Positions 9,641 to 17,399 of a DNA stretch of 22,500 nt are shown here, piece after piece. The first letter of the stretch is position 1; each line of letters opens with the position of its first letter. Origin of the DNA: Sphaeroforma sirkka (lineage: Eukaryota; Opisthokonta; Ichthyosporea; Ichthyophonida); assembly GCA_001586965.3 (NCBI GenBank), contig LUCW03001774.1, forward strand, positions 1-22,500, given 5' to 3'. The notes beneath the pieces were generated by a model. The model saw only the letters and a list, made by a program, of their open reading frames with translations, did no database searches and was not told the origin of the DNA. The position numbers and the translations under genes were made by a program.

Positions 9641-10760
9641 TCTCGGAAGTAGCCATGACGGATTCTCCAGATGAGGAAGAGATAAGCCGTCGCACACAGC
9701 TCACCTTGTGCCAGCATGAGATTGGGCATCATAGAGCAGAAGATACAGTTGCTCAACTACAGCAGAACGGACATTTGTGGCCTAACGCTCTGGAACTTGC
9801 ACAAACAGTTAGGAGAAACTGTCGCACATGTCTAGGACAGAGGGTGTTACGAAAGGATTTCACCCGATGATTAATATAACGGCAAAGTATCCGTGGGATC
9901 ATATTCAAGTCGACATGATTCCAATGCCACTAGTTTCAGCAGCAGGAAATCGATATATATTGCACGTCTTGGATATAGCAACGGGGTACTCGATATTGAG
10001 AGCAACGGCCACAAAGTCAGCAGAAGTGGTGACATCTAAACTTATGGAGGTGTTTGGGGAACATGGTTTTCCCAGGAAAATTCAATCAGACGAGGGAGGC
10101 GAGTTTTCGAACAAGATTGTTAAATTAATAACTCAAGAAGTTGGAGTGATGCATGCAAAGTCGCCACCATATCGTCCTCAGGTTCTGGGAGCAGCGGAGA
10201 GAAGACACAGAGACATCCACGAAGGAGTTCGCAAGCTATGTGAATCTTTGCCTACGGCATGGGATGTCCGACTACCACTTATTATGCTGTGCCAGAACCT
10301 CCGAATATCTCGGCGACACAAGACAGCACCATTCAGTGCTTACTTCGGTCGCCGTCATGTTCCGTTTGCTGACTTCACGGATGACCTTCGGGGAATCAGC
10401 CGGTCACCAATGAGGCTTGGGCACACCGGCTGGATCGTTTGCACGACACTATCTTGCCGACGCTTTACAAGGTCACGCAGAAATACGCAGACACACTATC
10501 CAGGCAGTTTGACCGCCTCCATGCTTACGATTTTATCGCCTTTCAACCAGGGGATGTGGTAATGGTACGGTCCGAAGGTCGCACAACCAAAGCAATGCGA
10601 CCAATGTTTGGACCATACGTTGTCAAAGCCAGACAGGGACAAGGATATGAACTGACACACAAGGATGGTTCACTTCCAGATACTTTCAAAGGTAAACCAG
10701 TTAGAGTGGAACTTTTGCGACTAGTCCATAGAGCCACCGAAAAGCCTTTAGAAGATCATA
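9640..10760 (+). pseudogene. Integrase region of element 1 with GPY/F module
   Basis: The N-terminal zinc-binding part has the form GHHRAEDTVAQLQQNGHLWP followed by NCRTC (HHCC). The catalytic core shows IQVDMIPMP (first Asp, near 9904-9930), IQSDEGGEFSNKI (second Asp, near 10080-10120) and VLGAAERRHRD (Glu, near 10180-10210), the D,D-35-E triad. Downstream, MRPMFGPYVVKA (about 10594-10629) is the GPY/F module of Ty3/gypsy integrases, followed by a PVRVELLRLVH stretch. No chromodomain is apparent after it. The region is interrupted in this copy. Confidence 0.93.
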
Positions 10761-11035
10761 TGTGGCAGGATAGTTCTCGTTCCGTTACATCATTCGACAT
10801 AGACAGAATGATTCCACAGGGAATACAGAATACTTGGTTCGCTGGCGGGATGGTGATCCAACTTGGGAGTCAGCCGAAGCTTTTGACGATCCGAATGACA
10901 TCGCGGCATACCACAAAGCCGAGCAAACTCGGCAGAAGAAGAAAGCGGCACAACAACAATAATTCCAACGTTACGTTGATGAATACTAGATGTCTATCAT
11001 CTACTTCCGGATCGGAGTTTTGTCTCTCCTCGTGA

Positions 11036-11377
11036 GATTTCACCACGGTATAGAGGCGAAAGACGATTCCACAACTCGAGCTTATAGGCGAGTATAACTC
11101 CAGCGGATACCCTAGCTTATGGGGGGGGTGAAAACATACCAGCGGATACCCTAGCTTTTTGGGGGGTGAAAATATACCAGCACAGCCGGGATGGTTCAAA
11201 AGACCAGTTTCAAGGCAAGAACTTACTCAGCAGAAGGATTTCATTAGTTTATATATATATATATATATATATTGTTTATTTACACTACTAGTTATATATG
11301 TTTAATTTTCAATAGTTTAAGAGGTCATTTATTTTTGAAGCTCTTCAATCACTGGTGACGCTTGAGCTTGAGGGGAG
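11036..11377 (+). other. 3' untranslated part of element 1
   Basis: No gene. It holds a 39/40 bp tandem repeat (11100-11138 and 11139-11178, each starting CCAGCGGATACCCTAGCTT and containing a G-run), a (TA)n tract at 11250-11272, and a purine-rich run ending GAGGGGAG just before the 3' LTR, the expected polypurine tract for plus-strand priming. The minus-strand open frame across 10870-11199 owes its proline-rich composition to the G-runs and repeats, so I do not call it a gene. Confidence 0.8.
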
Positions 11378-11557
11378 TGTGGTAAAAGTCCCCTTAAACC
11401 ACTATCAGTGTGAAGTTAGAATTAATTTACAATTAATTCACACGAGGTGAATTATTTGTAGACCACGTAGACAATCAAATATAAGAATAAATACACCGCA
11501 CTGAGCCTCAGGGAGACTCAGTAGGTTTTAGTATCGTATTTTGATGTGTTTACTACA
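11378..11557 (+). repeat. 3' LTR of element 1 (180 bp)
   Basis: It matches the 5' LTR from TGTGG to TACTACA. The three-base length difference comes from indels in short repeats; I find no substitutions. It is followed by TCAC at 11558-11561, the right target duplication, and then by host sequence that continues copy A of the tandem duplication. Confidence 0.95.
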
Positions 11558-11561
11558 TCAC

Positions 11562-12048
11562 TACATCTCGAGCTTTCTGCCTAATCACTGATCTGCTAGC
11601 GTTTCTTTTTCTTTCGCCCACTCTTCTCCCATCGAACAGGGGGAGGATTGAGTTATCTTTACCTTATTCCTTAACCACGCCCAATATACGCCATATGTCA
11701 ATCTTGAAGCGTTCATAACCACGTTTATCTTTTGATGTAACGATTTCTGGCGCATGCACATGCAAAAACTTATGAATCAACATCGACATGTCGATAGCGA
11801 TAAGGCTATTTTCTATACTTGTGTATTCTACATACGAGAATTAATCACTTACGAGAGGCAGTAAACCTTTTACCCCCAACTTAACTAAGCTCAACACTAC
11901 TGCAATAGACTAAGTAGATACTGCTATATGTGCATATATAAGGGTGTTCACACGTGTATTATTTACAGTCAGTTCTGGCTTGAACTGATAAGAGATAACT
12001 AAAAAAGTGATGACGGACAAATATACAGTCCGGGTTGAAAATGCCAAT
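11562..12048. repeat. Tandem duplication, copy A, right part
   Basis: This continues copy A on the far side of the retrotransposon and matches 12256-12742 almost base for base, differing by a substitution in a G-run and a one-base change in an A-run. It ends AAAATGCCAAT at 12048, joined directly to GTAATCAG, the start of copy B. With the left part it makes 695 bp. Confidence 0.95.
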
Positions 12049-12742
12049 GTAATCAGTATCGTTTACAATACAGTAGTGTACAATACCTGATAGCTGTAGA
12101 TTCTGGGGTGCGACGATAAAAACCATATCATTTGCAGCTAGCACCGTCATAATAAGTCTCGCTGCTATCAGATTGTGGTCACCAACCGCAGCCTTACAAT
12201 GTTTGTACAGGCTGTCTCCCTCTTCCTCAACCAGTCTTCTAATATATTATTCACTACATCTCGAGCTTTCTGCCTAATCACTGATCTGCTAGCGTTTCTT
12301 TTTCTTTCGCCCACTCTTCTCCCATCGAACAGGGGAAGGATTGAGTTATCTTTACCTTATTCCTTAACCACGCCCAATATACGCCATATGTCAATCTTGA
12401 AGCGTTCATAACCACGTTTATCTTTTGATGTAACGATTTCTGGCGCATGCACATGCAAAAACTTATGAATCAACATCGACATGTCGATAGCGATAAGGCT
12501 ATTTTCTATACTTGTGTATTCTACATACGAGAATTAATCACTTACGAGAGGCAGTAAACCTTTTACCCCCAACTTAACTAAGCTCAACACTACTGCAATA
12601 GACTAAGTAGATACTGCTATATGTGCATATATAAGGGTGTTCACACGTGTATTATTTACAGTCAGTTCTGGCTTGAACTGATAAGAGATAACTAAAAAAA
12701 GTGATGACGGACAAATATACAGTCCGGGTTGAAAATGCCAAT
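12049..12742. repeat. Tandem duplication, copy B (694 bp, uninterrupted)
   Basis: Complete second copy. It keeps the site that element 1 occupies in copy A as TTATTCACTACATC, so it is the natural empty-site reference. Differences from copy A amount to roughly 1-2%, most in one cluster (about 12104-12117 against 2503-2520). The outer flanks are AGCAAAT before copy A and TGCCAATATTTTG after copy B. The only overlap at the junction is about 3 bp (AAT). Confidence 0.95.
12168..12482 (-). pseudogene. Unrecognised duplicated minus-strand reading frame, one in-frame stop
   Basis: From ATG at 12482 the frame codes MSMLIHKFLHVHAPEIV and continues for 41 codons to a TAA. The same frame then stays open for a further ~60 codons, including LPLFDGRRVGERKRNASRSV and VVNNILEDWLRKRETACTN, to 12168. 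The second part is basic then helical, like a coiled or DNA-binding segment. A GTAAGG donor-like site lies in it after ACAAACATT, so part of the tail may be intronic. The same frame starts at 11789 in copy A and is split there by element 1. No family recognised. It may be the N-terminal part of the decayed gene whose fragments lie at 1489-2343. Confidence 0.3.
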
Positions 12743-13089
12743 ATTTTGTGTTTACCGAGCCTATAAATAACCAGCGACCCCCTCACACGGGAATTACGTT
12801 GAGATATAGTTATTTGAAGCGTATTTACCACACCATGCAATTGATGGGGGTTTTTTTTTCTGAAATCAGAAAAATAGCGCTTGAATATTTCATAGACAAT
12901 ATACCAAAATATACCTCTTTATTTTTTTTAGGGTAGTATTTTCCCAATATTTTCTAGGTTAGTAATTTTAAACCTACAGCCTACTTGAAATTTTACTATC
13001 TATTTTGTGAGAGCTTTTTCTATAGGTCACATTAAAAGTGCTCCATATAGTTTACCCCTTTGCATTTTTATTTTTATCATTTGTTTTTC
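12743..13089. other. No gene seen between the tandem duplication and LTR relic 2
   Basis: AT-rich sequence with several short A and T runs. Short frames on both strands (for example 12748-12936 plus) have no motif. This is the left flank of LTR relic 2; because that element's right end lies outside the window, no target duplication can be checked here. Confidence 0.5.
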
Positions 13090-13380
13090 TGTATTTTAAA
13101 CCCTCAGACTTCTACAAACCGTTGTATTGTTTTTGGCGCACTACTCTCGTGTACACCACAATACCTCCACCTGACTTTAAACCATCACAGGATGTTTGGC
13201 GCGCCACTTTCATATGCGCCAACGAGATAGCTTTTGGTCTTCGTTGGAGATTTAAATACCTGAACCGGCCAGCCGCAAAGTCTCACTTCTTCGCTGTGCT
13301 CCACTGCGACTGATCTATACTCAATAAACCTAGACTCCGACCATAGTACTCTCTCGTGCGACACTTACTGATCTTTACAA
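13090..13380 (+). repeat. 5' LTR of element 2 (3' border approximate)
   Basis: It begins TGTATTTTAAACCCTCAG and matches 22384-22500 (TGTAAAACCCTCAGACTTC onward) along the whole visible overlap at roughly 90%. An AATAAA lies at 13323-13328 as a possible poly(A) signal. The right border is set near 13379 only because TTTACA there is a plausible LTR end (CA) before the coding-like part starts; the matching end of the other LTR is outside the window. Confidence 0.85.
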
Positions 13381-14501
13381 CCGAGTTTAAGTCCGTTTTG
13401 TTCAAGCAACAGCGATTCAAGATCCATTTCAATACTCAAGAATGGTTCGTAAAACCAACAATGAAATTCCCAGAATGTGTTCACCCCTTGGATACTCTGC
13501 TCTAATGATGAATTGCCTGTTAATTTTTGGACTTGGAAAGTACCTTTCCAATCTCTCCTCAAGCAGCGCCTAAGACATTTGGTCGTACCCTGCATTCGGA
13601 TCATCTGATGGATTTCGTCGGCCCCTGTTTCTGGCACCTCATTGAGTCGCGCATGACGAACAATACTTCTCCTGAGGAGTGATTGTCTATCGTTATCACT
13701 GAATTCTGGTCCATGGCCAACCTTTTCTTCGAGCAAGGCCAGGATATTCGCCTTCACCGCCTCATTTAGCAACAACTCTTTAAACGTGTTCAGCACGTTC
13801 GCGATGTAGGCTACATTAGCCCTAAAGTGTTCGTCAACAAAGTTTATTATCGCCTCGAGGATACTGAATTTTTGACACTGGAGGTCTATGGTCCTCATTC
13901 TCATCTGATGTTGGGTTCAAAAGCTTTCCGCCCTGCCTTACCAGCGCCTACTATTGAAGGACTCCGTGATCGTCTTCTTGCTGGTCGTACCTCAAGCAAG
14001 CCTCCAACTCAGACTAACCAGCCTTCCTCAGTATCGGACTCTCGTCCTTCCAAGCCTATCGGCCTGTTCTGTTGATCTCACTCTAAGAGACAATGGGACC
14101 CTCATGATCATCGTGACACATACAACACTGCTGGTGAAGTGTACGACTGGTCCTATGGTTTCGTTTGGGATTTTAACGTACGACAGTGTCTCTCCGAGCA
14201 CCCTGAACAATACTATCGGGACACCGTTATTAGCATGGCGTGAATCTGCTTCTTGGTTGCAACCCATCGACCTCGGCCATATTACCGACCAAAATCTCCT
14301 CGATAACCTCAAAGAGAGCGCTAATAGCAATTGTCGCTCCGTTCATGCTTATCTCGTGACACTCACAAATGATCCTTTTTACAAGCGGCGCCTTTACCAA
14401 ATCCTGCGCCGCAACTTTAATCTCCTAGGATAGGTTGCTGATAACGTTCATCAGCGCATTGATGATTTCTTTTCTAGGTGTCTCGACAATCTTGAGCAGC
14501 T
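13381..14501 (+). pseudogene. gag-like region of element 2 (broken)
   Basis: Plus-strand coding-like stretches follow the 5' LTR in changing frames, for example DHLMDFVGPCFWHLIESRM, FVNKVYYRLEDTEFLTLEV and then RPALPAPTIEGLRDRLLAG. Position and composition (helical, then a Pro/Ser/Thr-rich linker) fit Gag. There is a long minus-strand open frame across 13365-13904, but the plus strand fits the element's orientation. The region is cut by the DNA transposon at 14511 and continues after 17609. Confidence 0.55.
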
Positions 14502-14510
14502 TTCTTTTAT
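14502..14510. repeat. 9 bp target site duplication, left
   Basis: TTCTTTTAT here is repeated exactly at 17601-17609, on the two sides of a segment bounded by inverted repeats. A 9 bp duplication is the usual size for Mutator-like DNA transposons (8-11 bp). hAT and KDZ elements give 8 bp and Polintons 6 bp. Confidence 0.9.
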
Positions 14511-14670
14511 GAACAAAGTCGCTAAATATACAATGAAAATGTGGAAAGTGACTAAATGTACATTCACCCTTTTTCTCGATGAAAACGTACTGAAATATGG
14601 ATCAAATATGTACAAATGTATATTTAGTGACAATTCCATTTTTTTTTGTACATTTATTGACTTTATCGTG
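14511..14670 (+). repeat. Left terminal and subterminal inverted repeat region of the DNA transposon
   Basis: It contains AAAGTCGCTAAATATACA at the very end, GGAAAGTGACTAAATGTACA at 14543, then inverted forms (TGTATATTTAGTGAC near 14620 and GTACATTTATTGAC near 14649). Repeated short motifs in both directions are common in transposase-binding ends. The outer ~32 bp match the other end only loosely. Confidence 0.8.
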
Positions 14671-14791
14671 CAAACTTTGCTTAAATTTAAATTAAAGAGC
14701 CTTTGGCTATATCGACTTTTTACGAACAAATGTGTTGAGAGGGGGGGGGGGGTATGTTGTCTTTTATTGATTGGTGTTGATATATGCTGCT

Positions 14792-15775
14792 TCATTCAAG
14801 CTTATCACACTGCCTGGTTCGCAACTCATGTGGTCTGTGATGCTTTTTTACAGGAATATACGAGAATAGTGTTTCGGAAATACATTTTTTAATTCTGTTG
14901 TCATGTTGAACGCTTGTGACATATTCGTGCAAAGACAATGCCTCCAAATCTTGCACGAGTTGTGGATTTTCTGATACTGCTCTAGCATCGGCACAAAGCA
15001 AAACCCCACAGCTAAAACTGTCGTTTTGGTTTATACCGCCTACTTTAGGCTGTATGTAACATTATCTGTGAGGTAACGTTTCATCCATCGTACTATATAA
15101 TTGAATTGTTCGTCAGCTCTAACAGGATTTGGCATACCACCTAAAATAGTAACTATAGCGTTAGTTGTGTACAATGTAACAATCGCCAAGTTCCAATGTG
15201 TGTTGCTATGATTCCATGGGATCAATACAGAAATCCTTTCGGATACCTGTGGTGGTCCCTTAAGTCGTAAACTTTCTGCCCTACGATACTTGTATAAGTC
15301 CCTCATCCATACTCTGTGTGCATCAGCATCACAGAAACGAACAGACAGAGAGGGTAATTGTGATAAATAGTAGAATGCCCCGGATATAAGCGAGCCTTTG
15401 ATCCACTCCCCTGGTTTGCAGCATTGTACTACAATGTTCTCCTGCAAGTTCCAGCCGCCGACATAAAATGACTTCGACTCTGCCACAGTACCTTTCACTA
15501 CATTGGTATCTACGTTGATTATCTCTATTCGCTTCTTTTCGACATGTTCACTGTTCCCACTGTTTATTGTAGAAGGCGGCGCTCTCTTTCTCAACAACGT
15601 AGAGCGATACAACTTATTTTTGCTAGTCATTAACACTCTAAACTTGCCAAGCGTCTTGCTTCGTTTGGCTGCTAGGCGTGCGTTGCGGTTTGCAGCCAGT
15701 TTTTCCCTCATTGGTGCACCCGATGCATGGATTTCGGCCTGATATGTTTGATGCTCTAATTTTCCAGGCAGTTCA
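14792..15775 (-). CDS. Terminal exon: Ulp1-like (C48) cysteine protease domain
   Basis: The exon starts after a TTAGCAG acceptor (15776-15782). It codes a basic N-terminal part (AANRNARLAAKRSKTLGKF), a linker, and then the domain: VQCCKPGEWIKGSLISGAFYYL, then ISVLIPWNHSNTHWNLAIV with the catalytic His (HW), then ILGGMPNP. Further on, QNDSFSCGVLLCADA (about 15018-14975) gives the oxyanion Gln and catalytic Cys in the spacing of Ulp1/SENP proteases. The position usually held by the catalytic Asp (family form YDSMPNP) reads Gly here. The Cys half lies in a different minus frame from the His half, the change falling between about 15050 and 15020. Role in the family: removal of SUMO-like modifiers. 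Activity here is doubtful. Confidence 0.82.
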
Positions 15776-15873
15776 CTGCTAATTGTAGGTTGGGAATATG
15801 GAAAACAATAAAAACTTTACCGAGTTTCATCTTACAGAGAAACGACAATCCTTCTCAAAAGTGTAAAACACGC

Positions 15874-15967
15874 CTTGATGCGTAGTCATTATCGTTGACA
15901 TTACTAGCTGTTGTTCTCATTTGGCTGGATATGCATTCCTTGTCTGCAACGATAGAAGAGCCTGTCT
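15874..15967 (-). CDS. Internal exon of the Ulp1-like gene
   Basis: It follows a TTGGTACAG acceptor and codes TGSSIVADKECISSQMRTT and ASNVNDNDYAS, polar linker sequence. The exon ends TCAAG before GCGTGT, which would be a GC-AG intron donor. With that donor, and the TTAGCAG acceptor at 15776-15782, the phase continues correctly into the terminal exon. Length is 94 nt. Evidence is splice-site and phase agreement, not homology. Confidence 0.6.
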
Positions 15968-16095
15968 CTGTACCAAGTAATGTACATATTATGTCAGCAA
16001 GCACAAGTTTTGATTATGAACATAATCATTACGTTACTCAAATATAGTCTTTACACTAACTCAACTATCAGAGACATATAGCCTGAAAAACATAC

Positions 16096-16137
16096 TTTCA
16101 CTGGTTTCCGTGTCACATTTCACTGGAGAGGTTCTGT
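16096..16137 (-). CDS. Small internal exon (42 nt) of the Ulp1-like gene
   Basis: Lies between an acceptor (CCTATACAG) and a canonical GTATGT donor. It codes RTSPVKCDTETSE in the phase required by both neighbouring exons. An alternative acceptor a little upstream would run into a stop, so this boundary is favoured. Small exons of this kind are hard to prove without transcripts. Confidence 0.5.
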
Positions 16138-16315
16138 CTGTATAGGTGTCGGATTGTTATCAGCATCTGGGACGGACGTAATGATATATGTGACAGGGCG
16201 GTGACACGGCGAATTAAACTATGGAAGTCAGACTCTGTATCAATCTATTCTTTGAAAGACACATTTTGAAAATGTTCTATATCCATTCGATGCGCCACTG
16301 GAATCCCTTACATAC

Positions 16316-16482
16316 CGGCAAACCCAGACGAGGTCATTAAGAGGAAAACTTCCCTCTCCTTTTTATATTGCTTGATAATTTGATGTAAAGAACTTCGCTT
16401 CTGATGTTCTCCCGAGTCAATCGCTTGTTCCCATTGCGCCATCAGTTTCGCTATACACGTAGGAATGCGTCTTACATTTCCC
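16316..16482 (-). CDS. Internal exon of the Ulp1-like gene, helical
   Basis: It lies between a TGTTCACAG acceptor and a GTATGTAAG donor, both strong. It codes VRRIPTCIAKLMAQWEQAI followed by KRSSLHQIIKQYKKEREVF, clearly helical and amphipathic, consistent with a folded or coiled region ahead of the protease. Its 167 nt keep the frame set by the exon before it (ACG split across the junction). Coding nature is well supported; function is unknown. Confidence 0.72.
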
Positions 16483-16574
16483 CTGTGAACAGATATTTGT
16501 TATCTTATAAAAGAATCCAATTCCTTCTCTTATCAGCATCGATGCAATATTTTAAAGAAACCGAATAGACATAC

Positions 16575-16724
16575 GTGGCAGATGACGTTGATGAAGGTGG
16601 CGCATCAGTCGTTGGCAAATCCCGTAGGGGCGAATTATTAACGGTGTCTTTGTTTTGGTCCGCTGAGTGCGTCTTCGTTGGCGTTTGTTTATGTCTGTGC
16701 GTTTGAGCAGGTGATTGACGACAC
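16575..16724 (-). CDS. Internal exon of the Ulp1-like gene, Ser/Thr/Pro-rich linker
   Basis: It follows a TTCTCAG acceptor and ends at a GTATGTCT donor. It codes CRQSPAQTHRHKQTPTKTHS and then PLRDLPTTDAPPSSTSSAT, a low-complexity basic then Pro/Ser/Thr-rich stretch, likely disordered. Phase fits both neighbours. If the donor is ignored, the open frame runs on for some 20 codons to a stop at 16505; the donor is the better reading. Confidence 0.68.
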
Positions 16725-16794
16725 CTGAGAAACAGGTACACAATATATCACAAGCAACAAACTCAACATTGCAATCACTGATAATGTTCCTTAC

Positions 16795-16863
16795 CTTGAA
16801 CTTTCGTGATCTTCTATTAGCTTTCGTATACTTCGAAGCTTTTTTAGTTGATATGAGTTGTCG
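16795..16863 (-). CDS. Internal exon of the Ulp1-like gene, short helix
   Basis: It lies between a CTTTCTTACAG acceptor and a GTAAGG donor. In the phase required by both neighbours it codes DNSYQLKKLRSIRKLIEDHE, a charged helix. Another frame of the same 69 nt codes a lysine-rich peptide but does not fit the next exon. Evidence is splice sites and phase. Confidence 0.62.
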
Positions 16864-16979
16864 CTGTAAGAAAGTAAAAGAAAATTTAAGCAAGAAAGTC
16901 ACAAATGATTACAAAAAAGAGACTTGCTATGGAGACTGACGAGTACGCACAGAGTCAAATAAAACAATAAGCCACATAC

Positions 16980-17057
16980 TCGCCATAGCAGGTGTTGATG
17001 TTATGGCCAGCTTCTCCACACTTCGAGCACGTTATAGTCTTCTTAAGTACATGATTC
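16980..17057 (-). CDS. Exon with CCHC zinc knuckle
   Basis: It codes TITCSKCGEAGHNINTCYG: a C-x2-C-x4-H-x4-C zinc knuckle at about 17024-16983, of the type found at the C-terminus of Mutator-like transposases (CSKCGxxGHNxRTC) and in Gag proteins. The exon ends at a GTATGT donor (16979-16974) and joins the next exon in phase. Just ahead of the knuckle is the H-x-F-H-x2-C-I run, which together with the knuckle Cys pair recalls the second half of a RING-H2 finger. Knuckle assignment is good; the RING reading is tentative. Confidence 0.7.
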
Positions 17058-17145
17058 CTGATACAATCATTGTGGAAAAGGTGTGTATATACTTCTCAAG
17101 TACATGATCCCTAATACAATCAAAATGGAAAAGGTGTTTTAAATC
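17038..17145 (-). repeat. 53 bp tandem repeat inside the transposon gene
   Basis: AAGTACATGAT occurs at 17045 and again at 17098, with the surrounding ~50 bases matching at about 80-85%. Read on the minus strand, the two copies code KHLFHFDCIRDHVLEK and HLFHNDCIRNHVLKK. A period of 53 changes the frame between copies. A GTATAT...ATCAG segment within one copy could act as a short intron, so splicing may hide the change; I cannot decide. Confidence 0.7.
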
Positions 17146-17186
17146 TTGGTCTTTGAAAGAGCATTGTTTTTTTTAGTTAACACGCA

Positions 17187-17309
17187 TCAAAACATAATTA
17201 CGTATCTACGAGATGACTTTTCGTACCGTTTCTTCGGGCCACCCGCTGGTCTCAGAGTAGGACAGGGAAGCAGTGAATGCTGTTCCATATTTTCGAAGTC
17301 AAAGGACAT
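17187..17309 (-). CDS. Possible first exon of the transposon gene
   Basis: The frame opens at ATG 17309, the first good start after the terminal repeat region, and codes MSFDFENMEQHSLLPCPTL followed by RPAGGPKKRYEKSSRR. The last part resembles the basic Gly/Pro linker that precedes the zinc knuckle in many Mutator-like transposases. A donor-like GTAGAT or GTAATT lies near 17220-17205, and a branch-like TTAACTA lies before the next coding segment. The exon end is therefore uncertain; the frame as drawn stops at 17187. Confidence 0.4.
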   Translation of the reverse strand: MSFDFENMEQHSLLPCPTLRPAGGPKKRYEKSSRRYVIMF

Positions 17310-17399
17310 CGATTGTCCCGTGAAACTGGTTTGCACTATTAATCACGCGGCCATGTAAAATACCGAACTGGTGTTGAACCCAATTATGAAAAGGTTCCG

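Larger units (their letters stand above)
2659..11557 (+). mobile_element. Ty3/gypsy-type LTR retrotransposon (element 1)
   Basis: About 8.9 kb with near-identical LTRs starting TGTGG and ending TACTACA, and a 4 bp target duplication. The domain order is gag, protease, RT, RNase H, a methyltransferase-like domain, then integrase with a GPY/F module. Integrase after RNase H places it in Ty3/gypsy; no chromodomain is seen after the GPY/F module. The two LTRs differ only by about four short indels and no substitution, so insertion was recent. The coding region is nevertheless broken, with roughly half a dozen interruptions, so this copy is a fossil. It is inserted in copy A of the tandem host duplication. 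The ~2.3 kb between the 5' LTR and gag is unusually long for the family. Confidence 0.96.

Noticed and set aside
10870-11199. 109-residue minus-strand frame with PPHKLGYPLELY-like repeats
   Set aside because: The repeats are the G-rich tandem repeat of the element's 3' untranslated part read backwards, and the rest is antisense to the end of pol.
11930-11945. TATATAAGG as a promoter TATA box (also at 12627 in copy B)
   Set aside because: It would drive plus-strand transcription where no gene follows; on the minus strand the match is weaker. Noted but not supported as a promoter.
13365-13904. 179-residue minus-strand open frame, the longest frame in that area
   Set aside because: It runs antisense to gag-like sequence just after the 5' LTR of relic 2, has no recognisable motif, and the plus strand fits the element's orientation better.
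14509-14892. 127-residue plus-strand frame, Phe/Cys/Lys-rich
   Set aside because: It begins in the transposon's terminal repeat and runs antisense to the end of the Ulp1-like gene; composition reflects T-rich repeats.
14792-15775. The protease as an adenovirus-like protease of a Polinton
   Set aside because: The segment is only 3.1 kb, has a 9 bp rather than 6 bp target duplication, shows no polymerase, integrase or capsid genes, and its gene is cut by many introns. The motif spacing (HW ... Q-x5-CG) fits Ulp1.
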